Positions 35,767-44,813 of a stretch of DNA of 64,000 nt are shown piece after piece; position 1 is the first letter of the stretch; each line of letters begins with the position of its first letter. The notes under the pieces are model-generated. The model worked only from the letters and a program-made list of their open reading frames with translations. It was not told the origin of the DNA and did not search any database. The DNA comes from Myxococcales bacterium (GTDB lineage Bacteria > Myxococcota_A > Polyangia > Haliangiales > Haliangiaceae), in the NCBI GenBank assembly GCA_016794525.1, contig JAEUJY010000148.1:1-64000 (forward strand), in the 5' to 3' direction. A program made the position numbers and the translations under genes.

Positions 35767-37803
35767 ATGCCCAGAACTCCCCTCGACCGCATCCGCAACC
35801 TCGGCATCATCGCCCACGTCGATGCCGGCAAGACCACGCTCACCGAGCGCGTCCTGCTCTACACCGGCCGCATCCACGCCGCCGGCGAGGTCCACGACGG
35901 CACCGCCCACACCGACTCGCACCCGCTCGAGCAGGCCAAGGGCATCACCATCCTGGCCGCCGCCGTCACCTGCGACTGGCGCGACCACCGCGTCCACCTT
36001 ATCGACACGCCCGGCCACGTCGACTTCACGATCGAGGTCGAGCGGTCGCTGCGCGTCCTCGACGGCGCGGTCGTCGTGCTCGACGGCGTCGCCGGCGTCG
36101 AGCCGCAGACCGAGACGGTGTGGCGGCAGGCCGATCGCCACCGCGTGCCGCGCCTGGTGTTCGTGAACAAGCTCGACCGCGCGGGCGCCGACCCGGCGCG
36201 CTGCCTGGCCGAGCTGCGCACGCGCCTGGGCGCCACCCCGGTGGCGATCACCTGGCCGACCTACGCCGGCGACGCGCTCACCGGCGTCGTCGATCTGATC
36301 GCGCTCACCCACCTGGCCTACGACGGCACCTCCACCCCGCCGGTGGTGACGCCGCTCGATCCGGCCACGCTCTCTGACAACCTGCGCAGCTACCGCGAGC
36401 GCCTGCTCGAGGTGGCCGCCGATCACGACGACGCCATCCTGGCCGCCGTGCTCGACGGTCGCCCGGTCGACGCCGCGGCGATCCGCGCCGCGCTGCGGGC
36501 GGCGACCCTGGCCGGTCACGCGGTCCCGGTCGCCTGCGGCTCGGCGTACCGCTACGTCGGGCTCGAGCCGCTGCTCGACGCCGTCGTCGATCTGCTGCCG
36601 GCGCCGAGCGATCGGCCGCCGGTGGTGGGCGAGGACGGCGCGACCCGCGCCGCCGATCGCGCCGCGCCCCTGGCGGCGCTGGCGTTCAAGGTCGCGTTCG
36701 ACGATCACGGCCAGACCACGTTCGTGCGCGTGTACAGCGGCGTGCTCGCCAAGGGCATGGCCGTGCGCACCGCGCGCGCGGGCCGCACCGTGCGCGTCGG
36801 CCGGCTGGTCCAGCTGGTCGCCGAGCGGCGGATCGAGGTCGATCGCCTCGAGGCCGGCGAGATCGGCGCGGTGCTGGCGACGCCGCTGACCGGCGGCGAC
36901 ACGCTCAGCGATCCGGCGCGGCCGATCACGCTCGAGGCGATCACCGCCCCAGCGCCGATCGTCCACGTCGCGATCGAGCCGTCGACCCGCGACGATCGCG
37001 AGCGGCTGCCGCTCGCGCTCCAGCGGATGATCGCGGCCGATCCGTCGCTGCGGGTCACGACCGACGCCGACACCGGGCAGACCTTGCTGGCCGGCATGGG
37101 CCAGCTCCACCTCGACATCGCGGTGGAGCGCCTGGCCGGCGAGCACGGCGTCCACGTCGCCAGCGGCCGCCCGCGGGTCGCGTACCGGTCGACGCTCGCC
37201 GGCGCGGCGACGCACACCCACCGCCACGTCAAGCGGAGCGGCGGCCCCGGGCAGTTCGCGGTCGTGACGATCGCGATCGAGCCGGCGCCGCGCGACGCGG
37301 GCCTGGTCTTCACCGATCGGACCCGCGGCGGCGTCGTGCCGCGGCCGTTCGCGGCGGCGGTCGAGCGCGGCGTGCGCGACGCGATGGCCGACGGCCTGTG
37401 CGGCGGTCACCCGGTGGTCGACGTCGCGGTCGCGCTGCTCGACGGCGAGACCCACGCCGTCGACTCGAGCGAGCTCGCGTTCCAGGTGGCCGGGCGCGCG
37501 GCGTTCCACGCCGCCGCCGCCGCCGCGCAGCCGATCATGCTCGAGCCGGTCATGCGGCTCGAGGTCACCTGCGCCGACGGCGACGTCGGCGCGGTGGTCG
37601 GCGACGTCGGCCGGCGCCGCGGCACCGTGCTCGGGCTCGACGTGCGCGGCGACGCGCGCGTCGTGCGCGCCGAGCTGCCGCTGGCCGAGTCGTTCGGCTA
37701 CGCCGGCGCGCTGTCGGCGCTGACCCACGGCCGCGGGCGGTTCGTGCTCGAGCCCGCCGGCTACGCGCCGGTGCCGCCGGGCGCGCGGCTCCACGCCGCG
37801 TAG
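35767..37803 (+). CDS. fusA: Elongation factor G-like GTPase (EF-G paralogue)
   Basis: 678 residues. GTPase motifs: G1 AHVDAGKTT (residues 16-24), G3 DTPGHVDF, G4 NKLDR, G5 ACGSAYRYVG. All EF-G domains follow, including the domain II block AFKVAFDDHGQTTFVRVYSG, GMGQLHLDIAVERL and the domain IV block SGGPGQFAVVTIAI. Switch I reads HTDSHPLEQAKGITIL instead of the usual DWMEQERERGITI, so this is probably a second, divergent EF-G (EF-G2 or ribosome-recycling type) rather than the housekeeping copy, and no str operon genes flank it. It stands alone behind its own promoter and ends in a strong terminator. The symbol denotes family only. Confidence 0.88.
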   Translation: MPRTPLDRIRNLGIIAHVDAGKTTLTERVLLYTGRIHAAGEVHDGTAHTDSHPLEQAKGITILAAAVTCDWRDHRVHLIDTPGHVDFTIEVERSLRVLDGAVVVLDGVAGVEPQTETVWRQADRHRVPRLVFVNKLDRAGADPARCLAELRTRLGATPVAITWPTYAGDALTGVVDLIALTHLAYDGTSTPPVVTPLDPATLSDNLRSYRERLLEVAADHDDAILAAVLDGRPVDAAAIRAALRAATLAGHAVPVACGSAYRYVGLEPLLDAVVDLLPAPSDRPPVVGEDGATRAADRAAPLAALAFKVAFDDHGQTTFVRVYSGVLAKGMAVRTARAGRTVRVGRLVQLVAERRIEVDRLEAGEIGAVLATPLTGGDTLSDPARPITLEAITAPAPIVHVAIEPSTRDDRERLPLALQRMIAADPSLRVTTDADTGQTLLAGMGQLHLDIAVERLAGEHGVHVASGRPRVAYRSTLAGAATHTHRHVKRSGGPGQFAVVTIAIEPAPRDAGLVFTDRTRGGVVPRPFAAAVERGVRDAMADGLCGGHPVVDVAVALLDGETHAVDSSELAFQVAGRAAFHAAAAAAQPIMLEPVMRLEVTCADGDVGAVVGDVGRRRGTVLGLDVRGDARVVRAELPLAESFGYAGALSALTHGRGRFVLEPAGYAPVPPGARLHAA

Positions 37804-37817
37804 CTGCCTTCGTCCTT

Positions 37818-37857
37818 CCGGGCGCACGTCCACATGGCGTGCGCCCGGCGCATTTTC
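37818..37857 (+). terminator. Rho-independent terminator after the EF-G gene
   Basis: Perfect 11-bp stem CCGGGCGCACG/CGTGCGCCCGG (37818-37828 with 37838-37848, 9-nt loop) followed by CGCATTTTC. Confidence 0.75.
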
Positions 37858-37890
37858 GGCGACCGCCGCGCGCAGCGAACGCGGTCACGC

Positions 37891-38430
37891 TCACCGAAAC
37901 GGCGCCGCGCCGCGGCGGGGCGCGGGGCGCTCGGCGTCGAGTCGGCCCGGCCGCGTCACCAGCTGCACCAGCCGCCGCACCGCCCCCGCCACGTGGGCTG
38001 GCTCGACGGTCCGGGCGCGCTGGACGATCACCGCGCGCCCGCGCGCCACCTGCATCGCGAACAGCGGCACGGGGCTCGACGGCGCGCGGTCGGCGATCAG
38101 ATCCGCGCAGAAGCCGCGCCGGTGGCCCTCGTCCACCGGCCACGGCGGCTCGGCGAGCAGCCGCGCGGCCTGGTACGGATCGCTGGTGGTCAGCTGCCAG
38201 GTGGCGTCGGCGACCGGGGCCGCGCCGGGCTGCTCGCCGGCCAGGAGCGTCGACGCGCCGAGGCTGGCCTCGAGCCGCAGCCGCCCCAGCGTCGGCACCT
38301 CGGCGGTGAAGCGCCAGGCTGGCCGCGCGGTCGCGGCGACCACGACGTCGACGCCGTCGCGGGTCACGATCAGCGCGTCACCCTGCACCCGTGCGCCGAG
38401 CATCTCGGCCAGCTGCGCCATCGCGACCAC
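37891..38430 (-). CDS. Hypothetical protein, 179 residues
   Basis: GTG 38430 is favoured by a minus-strand TATCGT box (38436-38441) 5 nt upstream; ATG at 38421 is an alternative. The sequence (AQLAEMLGARVQGDALIVTRDGVDVVVAATARPAWRF...) is an alpha/beta mix with no signal peptide or membrane helix, ending in a basic disordered tail. No family recognised. Convergent with the EF-G gene across its terminator. Confidence 0.6.
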   Translation of the reverse strand: MVAMAQLAEMLGARVQGDALIVTRDGVDVVVAATARPAWRFTAEVPTLGRLRLEASLGASTLLAGEQPGAAPVADATWQLTTSDPYQAARLLAEPPWPVDEGHRRGFCADLIADRAPSSPVPLFAMQVARGRAVIVQRARTVEPAHVAGAVRRLVQLVTRPGRLDAERPAPRRGAAPFR

Positions 38431-38561
38431 GCCCTACGATAACCGCCGTCGCGCGCCGGGCAACCCCGGCGGGCCCGCGCGTCGCCGGTACCCCAGCGCG
38501 CCCCGTCGGCCGCGAGCGCGGTCGGGCGCGCCGCCGGGCGGCCATGCGAAGATCGCCCGCG

Positions 38562-38996
38562 ATGATCAAACACGTGGCCAGCCTCGCGCTGGCGTTGGCA
38601 GTGGTGGCGGCGGCGGGCTGCGGCGGTTCGCAGAAGTCGGGGGGCGGCAGCTCCTCCAAGCAGTCGTGCGCGACGGCCGCGGCCAACGCCGGTGCGCAGG
38701 TGCGCGCGATCGCGGCGGGCTCGCCCGATCCCGGCGACGCCGCCAAGCTCGAGCCGAACGCGGTGATCATGGAGCGCGTCATGGCCGAGCGCTGCGAGGC
38801 CGACGCGTGGTCCGCGGCCGCGATCGACTGCATCGCGACAGCCACCGCCGAGACCATGCAGTCGTGCGAGCAGTCGCTGACCCAGGAGCAGCGCGACGCC
38901 GTCGGCCAGCAGATGGAGCGCGAGATCGGCGGCGGCGGTGAGACCGAGTCCGCGCCGCCTCCGCCGCCCGACGATCCGTGCGGCGGCGGCGAGTAG
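38562..38996 (+). CDS. Small lipoprotein with conserved cysteines
   Basis: 144 residues: lipoprotein signal (HVASLALALAVVAAAGC), Gly/Ser linker, then a helical domain with cysteines at about 37, 83, 95 and 107 (SCATAAANAGAQVRAI, MAERCEADAWSAAAIDCIATA, MQSCEQSLTQEQRDAV) that could make two disulfides. A Pro/Asp/Gly tail closes it. No known family. The following ~200 bp before the cytochrome operon contain no gene that I can support and no clear promoter. Confidence 0.7.
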   Translation: MIKHVASLALALAVVAAAGCGGSQKSGGGSSSKQSCATAAANAGAQVRAIAAGSPDPGDAAKLEPNAVIMERVMAERCEADAWSAAAIDCIATATAETMQSCEQSLTQEQRDAVGQQMEREIGGGGETESAPPPPPDDPCGGGE

Positions 38997-39193
38997 CGCC
39001 ACCAGCCTGCGACGATCTGTCCTCCGCGTTGTCGCGCTGACCGCACGCGCTCGTCGACGATCCGGCAGACGCTTCGCGGTGGCGTACGGTCCTTGCGCAT
39101 CGGCGGGCGACGACCACCGCCACGCATCGAGAATCACGCGCTCGACGCGCGGCGTCGACGGGCTCGGGACTTGCAGCCGGCCAGGGCGGCTCC

Positions 39194-40030
39194 ATGGCTC
39201 AGCCGTCGCGACGCGTCTTGCCGTACATCCTGGGGCTGCTGGTGTGCCTGGCAGCGGTGGCGATGGCGCGCCGCGGGTGGAGCTTCTACGGGCTGTCGCT
39301 CGAGGACCGCGTCGAGCACCCCGACTTCCGCAAGCTGCGGCCGAGCGGGATCATCGGCATGGGCTACGGCTTCGTCGCTGCCGGCCTGGTGATCCTCAAC
39401 CTGTCGTACCTGGTGCGGCGGCTGATCGCCAGCAGCAACCGCCTCGGCTCGATGCGGGTGTGGCTCGACCTGCACGTCTTCACCGGCCTGATGGCGGCGG
39501 TGCTGGTGGTGTTCCACTCGGCGCTGCAGCTGCGCACGCCGATCGCCAAGACCAGCGCGGCCAGCCTCGCGGTGGTCGTGCTGACCGGGCTGATCGGCCG
39601 CTTCCTCTACGCGCTGACGCCGCCTGACGCCAGCCGGCTGCGGCTCGCGCTCGACGGCCTCGAGGCCGCGGCGCCCGGCGCACGGCTGCAGGCCACGGCG
39701 ATCCTCGACGGGCTGCCCGCGCCGCGCCTGCCCGCCAACGCGTCGTTGCTCCGCAGCCTGATCACGATCCCGCGCTGGCGCCGGGTCGCGTCCCAGCGGA
39801 CCAGCGCGCTGCGCGTGCTCGAGCCGCCCCGCGCCGAGGCCACGCCCGACGTGCGCGCGGCGTGGCGCGAGCTGCACAAGGCGTCGAAGGCCGAGGCCCG
39901 CGCCAGCGGCATGGCCGCGCTCCTGCGCAGCTGGCGCGGCCTGCACCGGTTCTTCGCGCTGTTGATGTTGATCGCCGTCGGCGTCCACGCCGGCATCGCC
40001 TGGCACTACGGCTACCGCTGGATCTTCTGA
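39194..40030 (+). CDS. Di-heme b-type membrane cytochrome, first gene of the multiheme operon
   Basis: 278 residues with about five hydrophobic helices. His residues occur in pairs 14 apart, H94/H108 (DLHVFTGLMAAVLVVFHSAL) and H251/H265 (LHRFFALLMLIAVGVHAG), the classic spacing for two b hemes stacked between helices, as in cytochrome b561/ferric-reductase-like proteins. A cytoplasmic or periplasmic loop of ~100 polar residues lies between. It would pass electrons across the inner membrane to the periplasmic multiheme proteins encoded next. Its TGA (40028-40030) shares a base with the next ATG, so the two are coupled. Confidence 0.82.
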   Translation: MAQPSRRVLPYILGLLVCLAAVAMARRGWSFYGLSLEDRVEHPDFRKLRPSGIIGMGYGFVAAGLVILNLSYLVRRLIASSNRLGSMRVWLDLHVFTGLMAAVLVVFHSALQLRTPIAKTSAASLAVVVLTGLIGRFLYALTPPDASRLRLALDGLEAAAPGARLQATAILDGLPAPRLPANASLLRSLITIPRWRRVASQRTSALRVLEPPRAEATPDVRAAWRELHKASKAEARASGMAALLRSWRGLHRFFALLMLIAVGVHAGIAWHYGYRWIF

Positions 40031-41839
40031 TGCCTCGCCTGCTGTTCGCTCTCGTCGTGTGCGCGCTGGTCGCGATGACCGCCGGCCGCGCCGACGCGCA
40101 GCTCCTGTCGCCGGGGCCGCTGTCGGCGGCCCACGCCAGCATCGACGGCGACGATCACTGCGGCGAGTGCCACCAGTCGGGCAAGCAGGTGGTCGCCAGC
40201 CGCTGCCTGGCCTGCCACCAGGATCTGCGCGCGCGGCTCGACGCCGGCGCCGGCCTCCACGGCCGGCAGTACAAGGGGCAGGCCTGCGAGAACTGTCGAG
40301 CACATCGGCCGCAAGGCCAAGCTGGTGCGGTGGCCGGGCGGGTCGCCCGACAAGCTCGATCACGATCTCACCGGCTGGCCGCTCGCCGGCAAGCACCAGC
40401 CGGTGGGCTGCGCCAAGTGCCACACCAAGCAGAGCCCGCTCGGCAAGACCCAGTACGTCGGCACCAAGGCGACCTGCGCGAGCTGCCACAAGGACCCGCA
40501 CGCCAACCGGTTCGGCGGCGACTGCAAGAAGTGCCACGACGAGCGCGCCTGGGGCGACTTCGCCAAGGACAAGTTCGACCACGCGCAGGCCCGCTACCCG
40601 CTGACCGGCAAGCACGTGCCGGTGCCGTGCGAGAAGTGCCACGGCACGCCGGCCACGTGGACCGGCATCGCGTTCGGCGCGTGCGACGAGTGCCACGACG
40701 ATCCGCACGCCGGCGAGTTCAAGCCCAAGGCCTGCGCCGCTTGCCACCAGACCTCGGGATGGGAGAGCGCGTCGGACCTGATGCGCGATCAGCACCCGTG
40801 GCTGTCCTTGCGCAACGGCCACGCCCGGGTCGGCTGCAAGAAGTGCCACGACCGCGGCAACGACAAGGCGCCGAGCAAGGGCAACAGCTGCGTCGACTGC
40901 CACAAGGCGGTCCACGAGGCGCCGTTCGGCAACCGCTGCGACGGCTGTCACAAGACGATCAAGTGGCTGGGGCTGCCGGAGCAGATCGGTCGCGACGCCC
41001 ACCCCAAGACCGCCTACCCGCTCGAGGGCAAGCACCAGCGGGTGAGCTGCGCGAGCTGCCACCCCAAGGACAAGCCGGCCGCGGCGCGCTACCGCCAGCT
41101 CACGTTCGATCGCTGCGGCGCGTGCCACACCGACCGCCACGCCGGCGAGTTCGCGGCGCGCGCCGCCGGCGAGTGCGCGGCCTGCCACACCGTCGGTGGG
41201 TTCGCCCCGACGACGTTCGGCCCGCCCCAGCACGCCACCACCGCGTTCGTCCTCGACGGGCGCCACGCCGCGACGCCGTGCACCGGCTGCCACACCGCGC
41301 CGCGGCCGCGGCTCGACTGGCGCCAGCCCAAGCGCGCGTGCGCCGAGTGCCACGCCAACCCGCACGGCGATCAGTTCGCCAAGGAGCTGGCGGCCGGCGG
41401 CTGCGCGAGCTGCCACGCCACCGACGACTGGCGCCAGCCGCGCATCGATCACTCGACGTGGCCGCTCACCGGCAAGCACGCGACCACCGCGTGCGCGCGC
41501 TGCCACGGCGAGACCCAGGGCGCCGAGGCCGCGGCGTTCCGCGGCGTGCCCCGCACCTGCGACGGCTGCCACGACGACGTCCACGGCGGGCAGTTCCGGC
41601 TGAGCGCGCCGGTGCGGCGGTGCGAGGACTGCCACACCACCGCGCAGTTCACGCTGCCCGGCTTCGACCACGCGGCGATGACGACCTACCGCCTCGAGGG
41701 CAAGCACGCCGCGGTGGCGTGCGCGAAGTGCCACCAGCCCAGCGAGCTGCGCAACGGCGTGACCGCGACCCGCTACCGCCTCGGCTACCGCGCGTGCAAG
41801 GACTGCCACGCCAACCCGCACCGCGAGGACGCGCGATGA
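40030..41839 (+). pseudogene. Large multiheme c-type cytochrome (about 22 hemes), frameshifted
   Basis: ATG 40030 gives a signal peptide (LLFALVVCALVAMTAGRADA), then CGECH and CLACH. At 40294-40298 the frame breaks: CENC is followed by Arg, and the following base opens the frame that continues EHIGRKAKL...DKLDHDLTGW to the TGA at 41837-41839. That second part carries 20 more CXXCH motifs in a repeated layout (GKH-x2-V-x-C-x2-CH, then CHxDPHxxxF). I count 22 intact motifs plus the broken one. The expected text CENCHVEHIGR suggests loss of 5 bases between short GTC repeats. If not a sequencing error, no full protein is made. The first frame stays open to 42765 and would fuse with the next gene's product. 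Confidence 0.85.
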
Positions 41840-42765
41840 TGGCGCGGCTCACCATCGTGCTGGCGCTGGCGATCGCGACCGCGATCGCCGTGGCCGCACC
41901 GCCGGCCGCGACGCCGCCGACGCCGCCGACGCCGCCGCCCCCCGCACCCGCACCCACCGCACCCGCGCCCGCCGCGTCCGCCCACGGCGGCCTGGTCGAC
42001 GACCTCGACTGCTCGGCGTGCCACACGCCCGACGGCTGGGCGATGAGCGCCGGCGCCGGCCGGGGCTTCGATCACGATCGCACCGGCTTCCCGCTGCGCG
42101 GCGCCCACGCCCAGCGGCCGTGCTCGAGCTGCCACCAGGGCCAGGGCACGCCGCCGTCGACCTGCGAGGGCTGCCACCGCGATCCGCACCAGCGCCGCGT
42201 CGCCGGCGCGTGCGTCGAGTGCCACACCGCGACGGCGTGGAGCGACACCGACGCGCTGGCCCGCCACCGCCGCACCCGCATGCCGCTGACCGGGCGCCAC
42301 GCGGTCATCGACTGCGTCGCGTGCCACACCCGCGGCGAGCGGTCGTGGAGCGGCGTGCCGACCGACTGCTACGCGTGCCACGCCGCCGACTACCGCGACC
42401 CCGCCACGCACCCCGATCACGACGGCGACCCCGCCGATCCGACGATCGCGCGCCTGCCGCGCACGTGCGGCCAGTGCCACCGCACCAGCGGCTGGAAGCC
42501 GGCGGTGTTCGATCCGACGATGCTGCCGTCGTCGATCGCGGCCCGCGCGGCGCAGCGCCACGACGCGGTCTTCGCGCTGTCGACCGGCCCGCACCAGGGC
42601 AGCGAGTGCGCGAGCTGCCACGTCGATCGCCTGCGGCCGCGGCGCGTGCGCTGCGACGGCTGCCACGCCACCGACACGCTGCGCGCGCAGCACCCGACCG
42701 CCGCGATCACCAGCCGGCGCGCCGCCGCGTGCCTGGCGTGCCACCCGCGCGGGAGGGCGCGGTGA
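41836..42765 (+). CDS. Decaheme c-type cytochrome, periplasmic
   Basis: ATG 41836 overlaps the previous stop (ATGA). 309 residues: signal peptide (LTIVLALAIATAIAVAA), a Pro/Thr/Ala linker, then ten CXXCH motifs (CSACH, CSSCH, CEGCH, CVECH, CVACH, CYACH, CGQCH, CASCH, CDGCH, CLACH) spread to the C-terminus. Distal His residues recur in PLTGRH and PLRGAH turns. It should be loaded with heme by the cytochrome c maturation machinery in the periplasm and act as an electron wire. It is coupled to the beta-barrel gene by a GTGA overlap at 42762. Confidence 0.9.
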   Translation: MMARLTIVLALAIATAIAVAAPPAATPPTPPTPPPPAPAPTAPAPAASAHGGLVDDLDCSACHTPDGWAMSAGAGRGFDHDRTGFPLRGAHAQRPCSSCHQGQGTPPSTCEGCHRDPHQRRVAGACVECHTATAWSDTDALARHRRTRMPLTGRHAVIDCVACHTRGERSWSGVPTDCYACHAADYRDPATHPDHDGDPADPTIARLPRTCGQCHRTSGWKPAVFDPTMLPSSIAARAAQRHDAVFALSTGPHQGSECASCHVDRLRPRRVRCDGCHATDTLRAQHPTAAITSRRAAACLACHPRGRAR

Positions 42766-44393
42766 GGACGGCCCCGCTGATCGCCGCGCTCGCGGTGACC
42801 GCGGCGCCCGCCGTCGCGCGGGCCGCGCCGATCGCCGTCACCGTGGTCGACACCGCCGGCGACGTCGCCTACGTGACGCCCGGCCGCGACGCCGGCCTCG
42901 CGCCCGGCGTGACCGTGCGCTTCGGCGATCGCGCGCTGGTCGTGGTCGACGTCACCGCCGGCACCGCGGTGCTCGCGCTGGCCGGCGCGCCGCTGCCGAT
43001 CGGGGCGAGCGGCACCGCCGACGTGACGCCCGGCGCCAGCGCCGCCGCGGTGGCGCGCATGCCGACGCCGCGGCCGCTCGACGGCTGGCGCGCGCAGTGG
43101 CCCGACGCCACCCGCCCCGCCGACGCGCAGCACCCGGCGGCGGTGCCGCTGGGCAGCGGCGGCCCGGTCGGTCGGCTGCACGCCGCGCTGACCTTGCACG
43201 GCGCCGCGGCGGTCGACGGCGCGCCGACCGCCAGCGCCGATCTGCGCGCGCGGGTGTCGTACCAGCTCCGCACCGATCGCCCGCTCAGCGTCGACGTCGA
43301 CCTCAGCGGCCGCGGCTCGCTCGACGGCCACACCGGCGCCCGCACGCCGGTGTGGGTCCACCGCGCGCAGCTGCGCTACGGCGACGCCTACGATCCGCGG
43401 CTGGCGGTGGGCCGGCTGGCGTGGGCGGCGTCGGGCGTCGGCATGCTCGACGGCGTGCGCGGCATGGCCCGCGTCGGCGCGGTCGAGCTGGCCGGCTTCG
43501 GCGGCCTGGTGCCCGATCCGCTCGACGGCCGCCCCGACACCGGCGCGACCCGCTTCGGCGCCGAGGCGAGCTACGACGCGCCGGCCGCACCGTGGCAGCC
43601 GCGCCTCGTGCTCACGCTCGCGGGCTCGACCTGGAGCGGCCAGCTCGACGAGCGGCGCGCGGCGATCACCGCCGAGGCCAGCCGCGGCGCGGTCACCGCC
43701 TCGGCGTGGGCCGACGCGCAGGCGTTCGCCGCCGCCAACCCGTGGGGCGCCGCCGCGATCGAGCTCACCGGCGCCGGCGCCGCGATCGACTGGCAGCGCC
43801 GCGGCCAGCGCGCCTCTCTCGACGTGGCGATGGCGCGCCCCGAGCGCAGCCTGCGCCTCGAGGCCGCGCTGCCCGCCGGCTGGCTGTGCTGGCGGCGCGA
43901 GGGCGACGTCGCCGCCGATCCGGCCGCCGAGCCGTGCGCCGGCGACGACGCCACGATCGGCGCCGCGGCTTCGGCCGGGCTCACCCGCGGCTCGTGGCGC
44001 GTCGACGCCAGCGTGCGCGCCAGCCGCACCACCACCGCGACCCGCTTCGACGACCTCGCCGCGGTCGCGCTCGGCGAGTACCAGCTGCGCCCCGGCCTGC
44101 GGCTCCTGGCCGGCGCCAGCGGCGGCCGCGCGGCGTTCCTCGACTGGTACGCGGTCGAGGGCGGCGTCGGCCTCGATCGCGGCCGGCGCTGGGACGCCAC
44201 CGTCCGCTACCGCCCCGAGCTGATCGCCTACGTCGGCGCGCTCGATCGCTTCGTCAGCCACGCGCTGGCGCTCGACGGTCGCTACCACGTCAACCGCGCG
44301 CTCGACGTCGCGGTCGCCGCCTCGGCCACCACCGGCGAGGATCGCGACGCGCTGGCCGTGCTCACCACCGTCGCCTGGAGGCCGCGGCCATGA
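42762..44393 (+). CDS. Outer-membrane beta-barrel of the multiheme conduit (MtrB/PioB-like role)
   Basis: GTG 42762 overlaps the decaheme gene stop. 543 residues: signal peptide (TAPLIAALAVTAAPAVARAAP), a small N-terminal beta domain (VTVVDTAGDVAYVTPGRDAGL), then ~400 residues of alternating amphipathic strands and polar turns (LTLHGAAAVDGA, RARVSYQLRTDRPLSVDVDL, ALDGRYHVNRALDVAVAASATTGEDRD). No CXXCH. Its place between periplasmic and lipid-anchored multiheme genes fits a porin that sheathes cytochromes across the outer membrane. Sequence similarity to MtrB or PioB cannot be judged here; the role is inferred from context. Confidence 0.75.
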   Translation: MRTAPLIAALAVTAAPAVARAAPIAVTVVDTAGDVAYVTPGRDAGLAPGVTVRFGDRALVVVDVTAGTAVLALAGAPLPIGASGTADVTPGASAAAVARMPTPRPLDGWRAQWPDATRPADAQHPAAVPLGSGGPVGRLHAALTLHGAAAVDGAPTASADLRARVSYQLRTDRPLSVDVDLSGRGSLDGHTGARTPVWVHRAQLRYGDAYDPRLAVGRLAWAASGVGMLDGVRGMARVGAVELAGFGGLVPDPLDGRPDTGATRFGAEASYDAPAAPWQPRLVLTLAGSTWSGQLDERRAAITAEASRGAVTASAWADAQAFAAANPWGAAAIELTGAGAAIDWQRRGQRASLDVAMARPERSLRLEAALPAGWLCWRREGDVAADPAAEPCAGDDATIGAAASAGLTRGSWRVDASVRASRTTTATRFDDLAAVALGEYQLRPGLRLLAGASGGRAAFLDWYAVEGGVGLDRGRRWDATVRYRPELIAYVGALDRFVSHALALDGRYHVNRALDVAVAASATTGEDRDALAVLTTVAWRPRP

Positions 44394-44812
44394 CGCTCAC
44401 CCGCGCGCTCGCCGTGCTCGCGTCGCTGGCGCTCGCCGCCGGCTGCCTGCGCGATCACGATCCGGCGCTGATCCAGACCGGCAGCAACGACTGCTACACC
44501 TGCCACCACAGCAACTACGTCGCGACCACCGCGCCGGCGCACACCAGCGAGCCGACGCGCTACCACCGCGCGTGCGGCGACTGCCACAAGACCAGCGCCT
44601 GGCAGCCCGCGCTCGAGGGCCCGCACGCCGGCCGCTTCCCGCGCGGCGGCGCCCACAGCGACGTCGCGTGCCTCGAGTGCCACGACCCCGAGCGCGGCCC
44701 GAGCGCCGACGGCGCCAACACGATCTGCGCGCTGTGCCACACCAGCGCCCACCACCGCGATCCCGCGAACCCCAGCGGGTGCCTGCAGTGCCACCGCGAC
44801 GGAGGTGATTGA
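44390..44812 (+). CDS. Pentaheme c-type cytochrome lipoprotein
   Basis: ATG 44390 overlaps the previous stop (ATGA). 140 residues with a lipoprotein signal (LAVLASLALAAGC) and five CXXCH motifs: CYTCH, CGDCH, CLECH, CALCH, CLQCH. The lipid anchor suggests the outer membrane, perhaps facing outward as a terminal electron carrier. It shares its layout (DNDCYxCHxxNY, then a heme every ~25 residues) with the next gene, so the two probably arose by duplication. Confidence 0.88.
   Translation: MTLTRALAVLASLALAAGCLRDHDPALIQTGSNDCYTCHHSNYVATTAPAHTSEPTRYHRACGDCHKTSAWQPALEGPHAGRFPRGGAHSDVACLECHDPERGPSADGANTICALCHTSAHHRDPANPSGCLQCHRDGGD
44801..44809 (+). promoter_or_regulatory. Strong ribosome binding site deciding the octaheme start
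   Basis: GGAGGTGAT is a near-perfect anti-16S match, 8 nt (from GGAGG) before GTG 44814. It makes the GTG at 44805, which lies inside this site, an unlikely start. Confidence 0.7.
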
Positions 44813-44813
44813 C

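Noticed and set aside
42018-42761. Upstream extension of the beta-barrel frame into the decaheme gene
   Set aside because: It would overlap the decaheme gene over most of its length; the GTGA junction at 42762 followed by a signal peptide is a clear start.
44805-44813. GTG 44805 as start of the octaheme gene
   Set aside because: It lies inside the GGAGGTGAT ribosome site; GTG 44814 has correct spacing.
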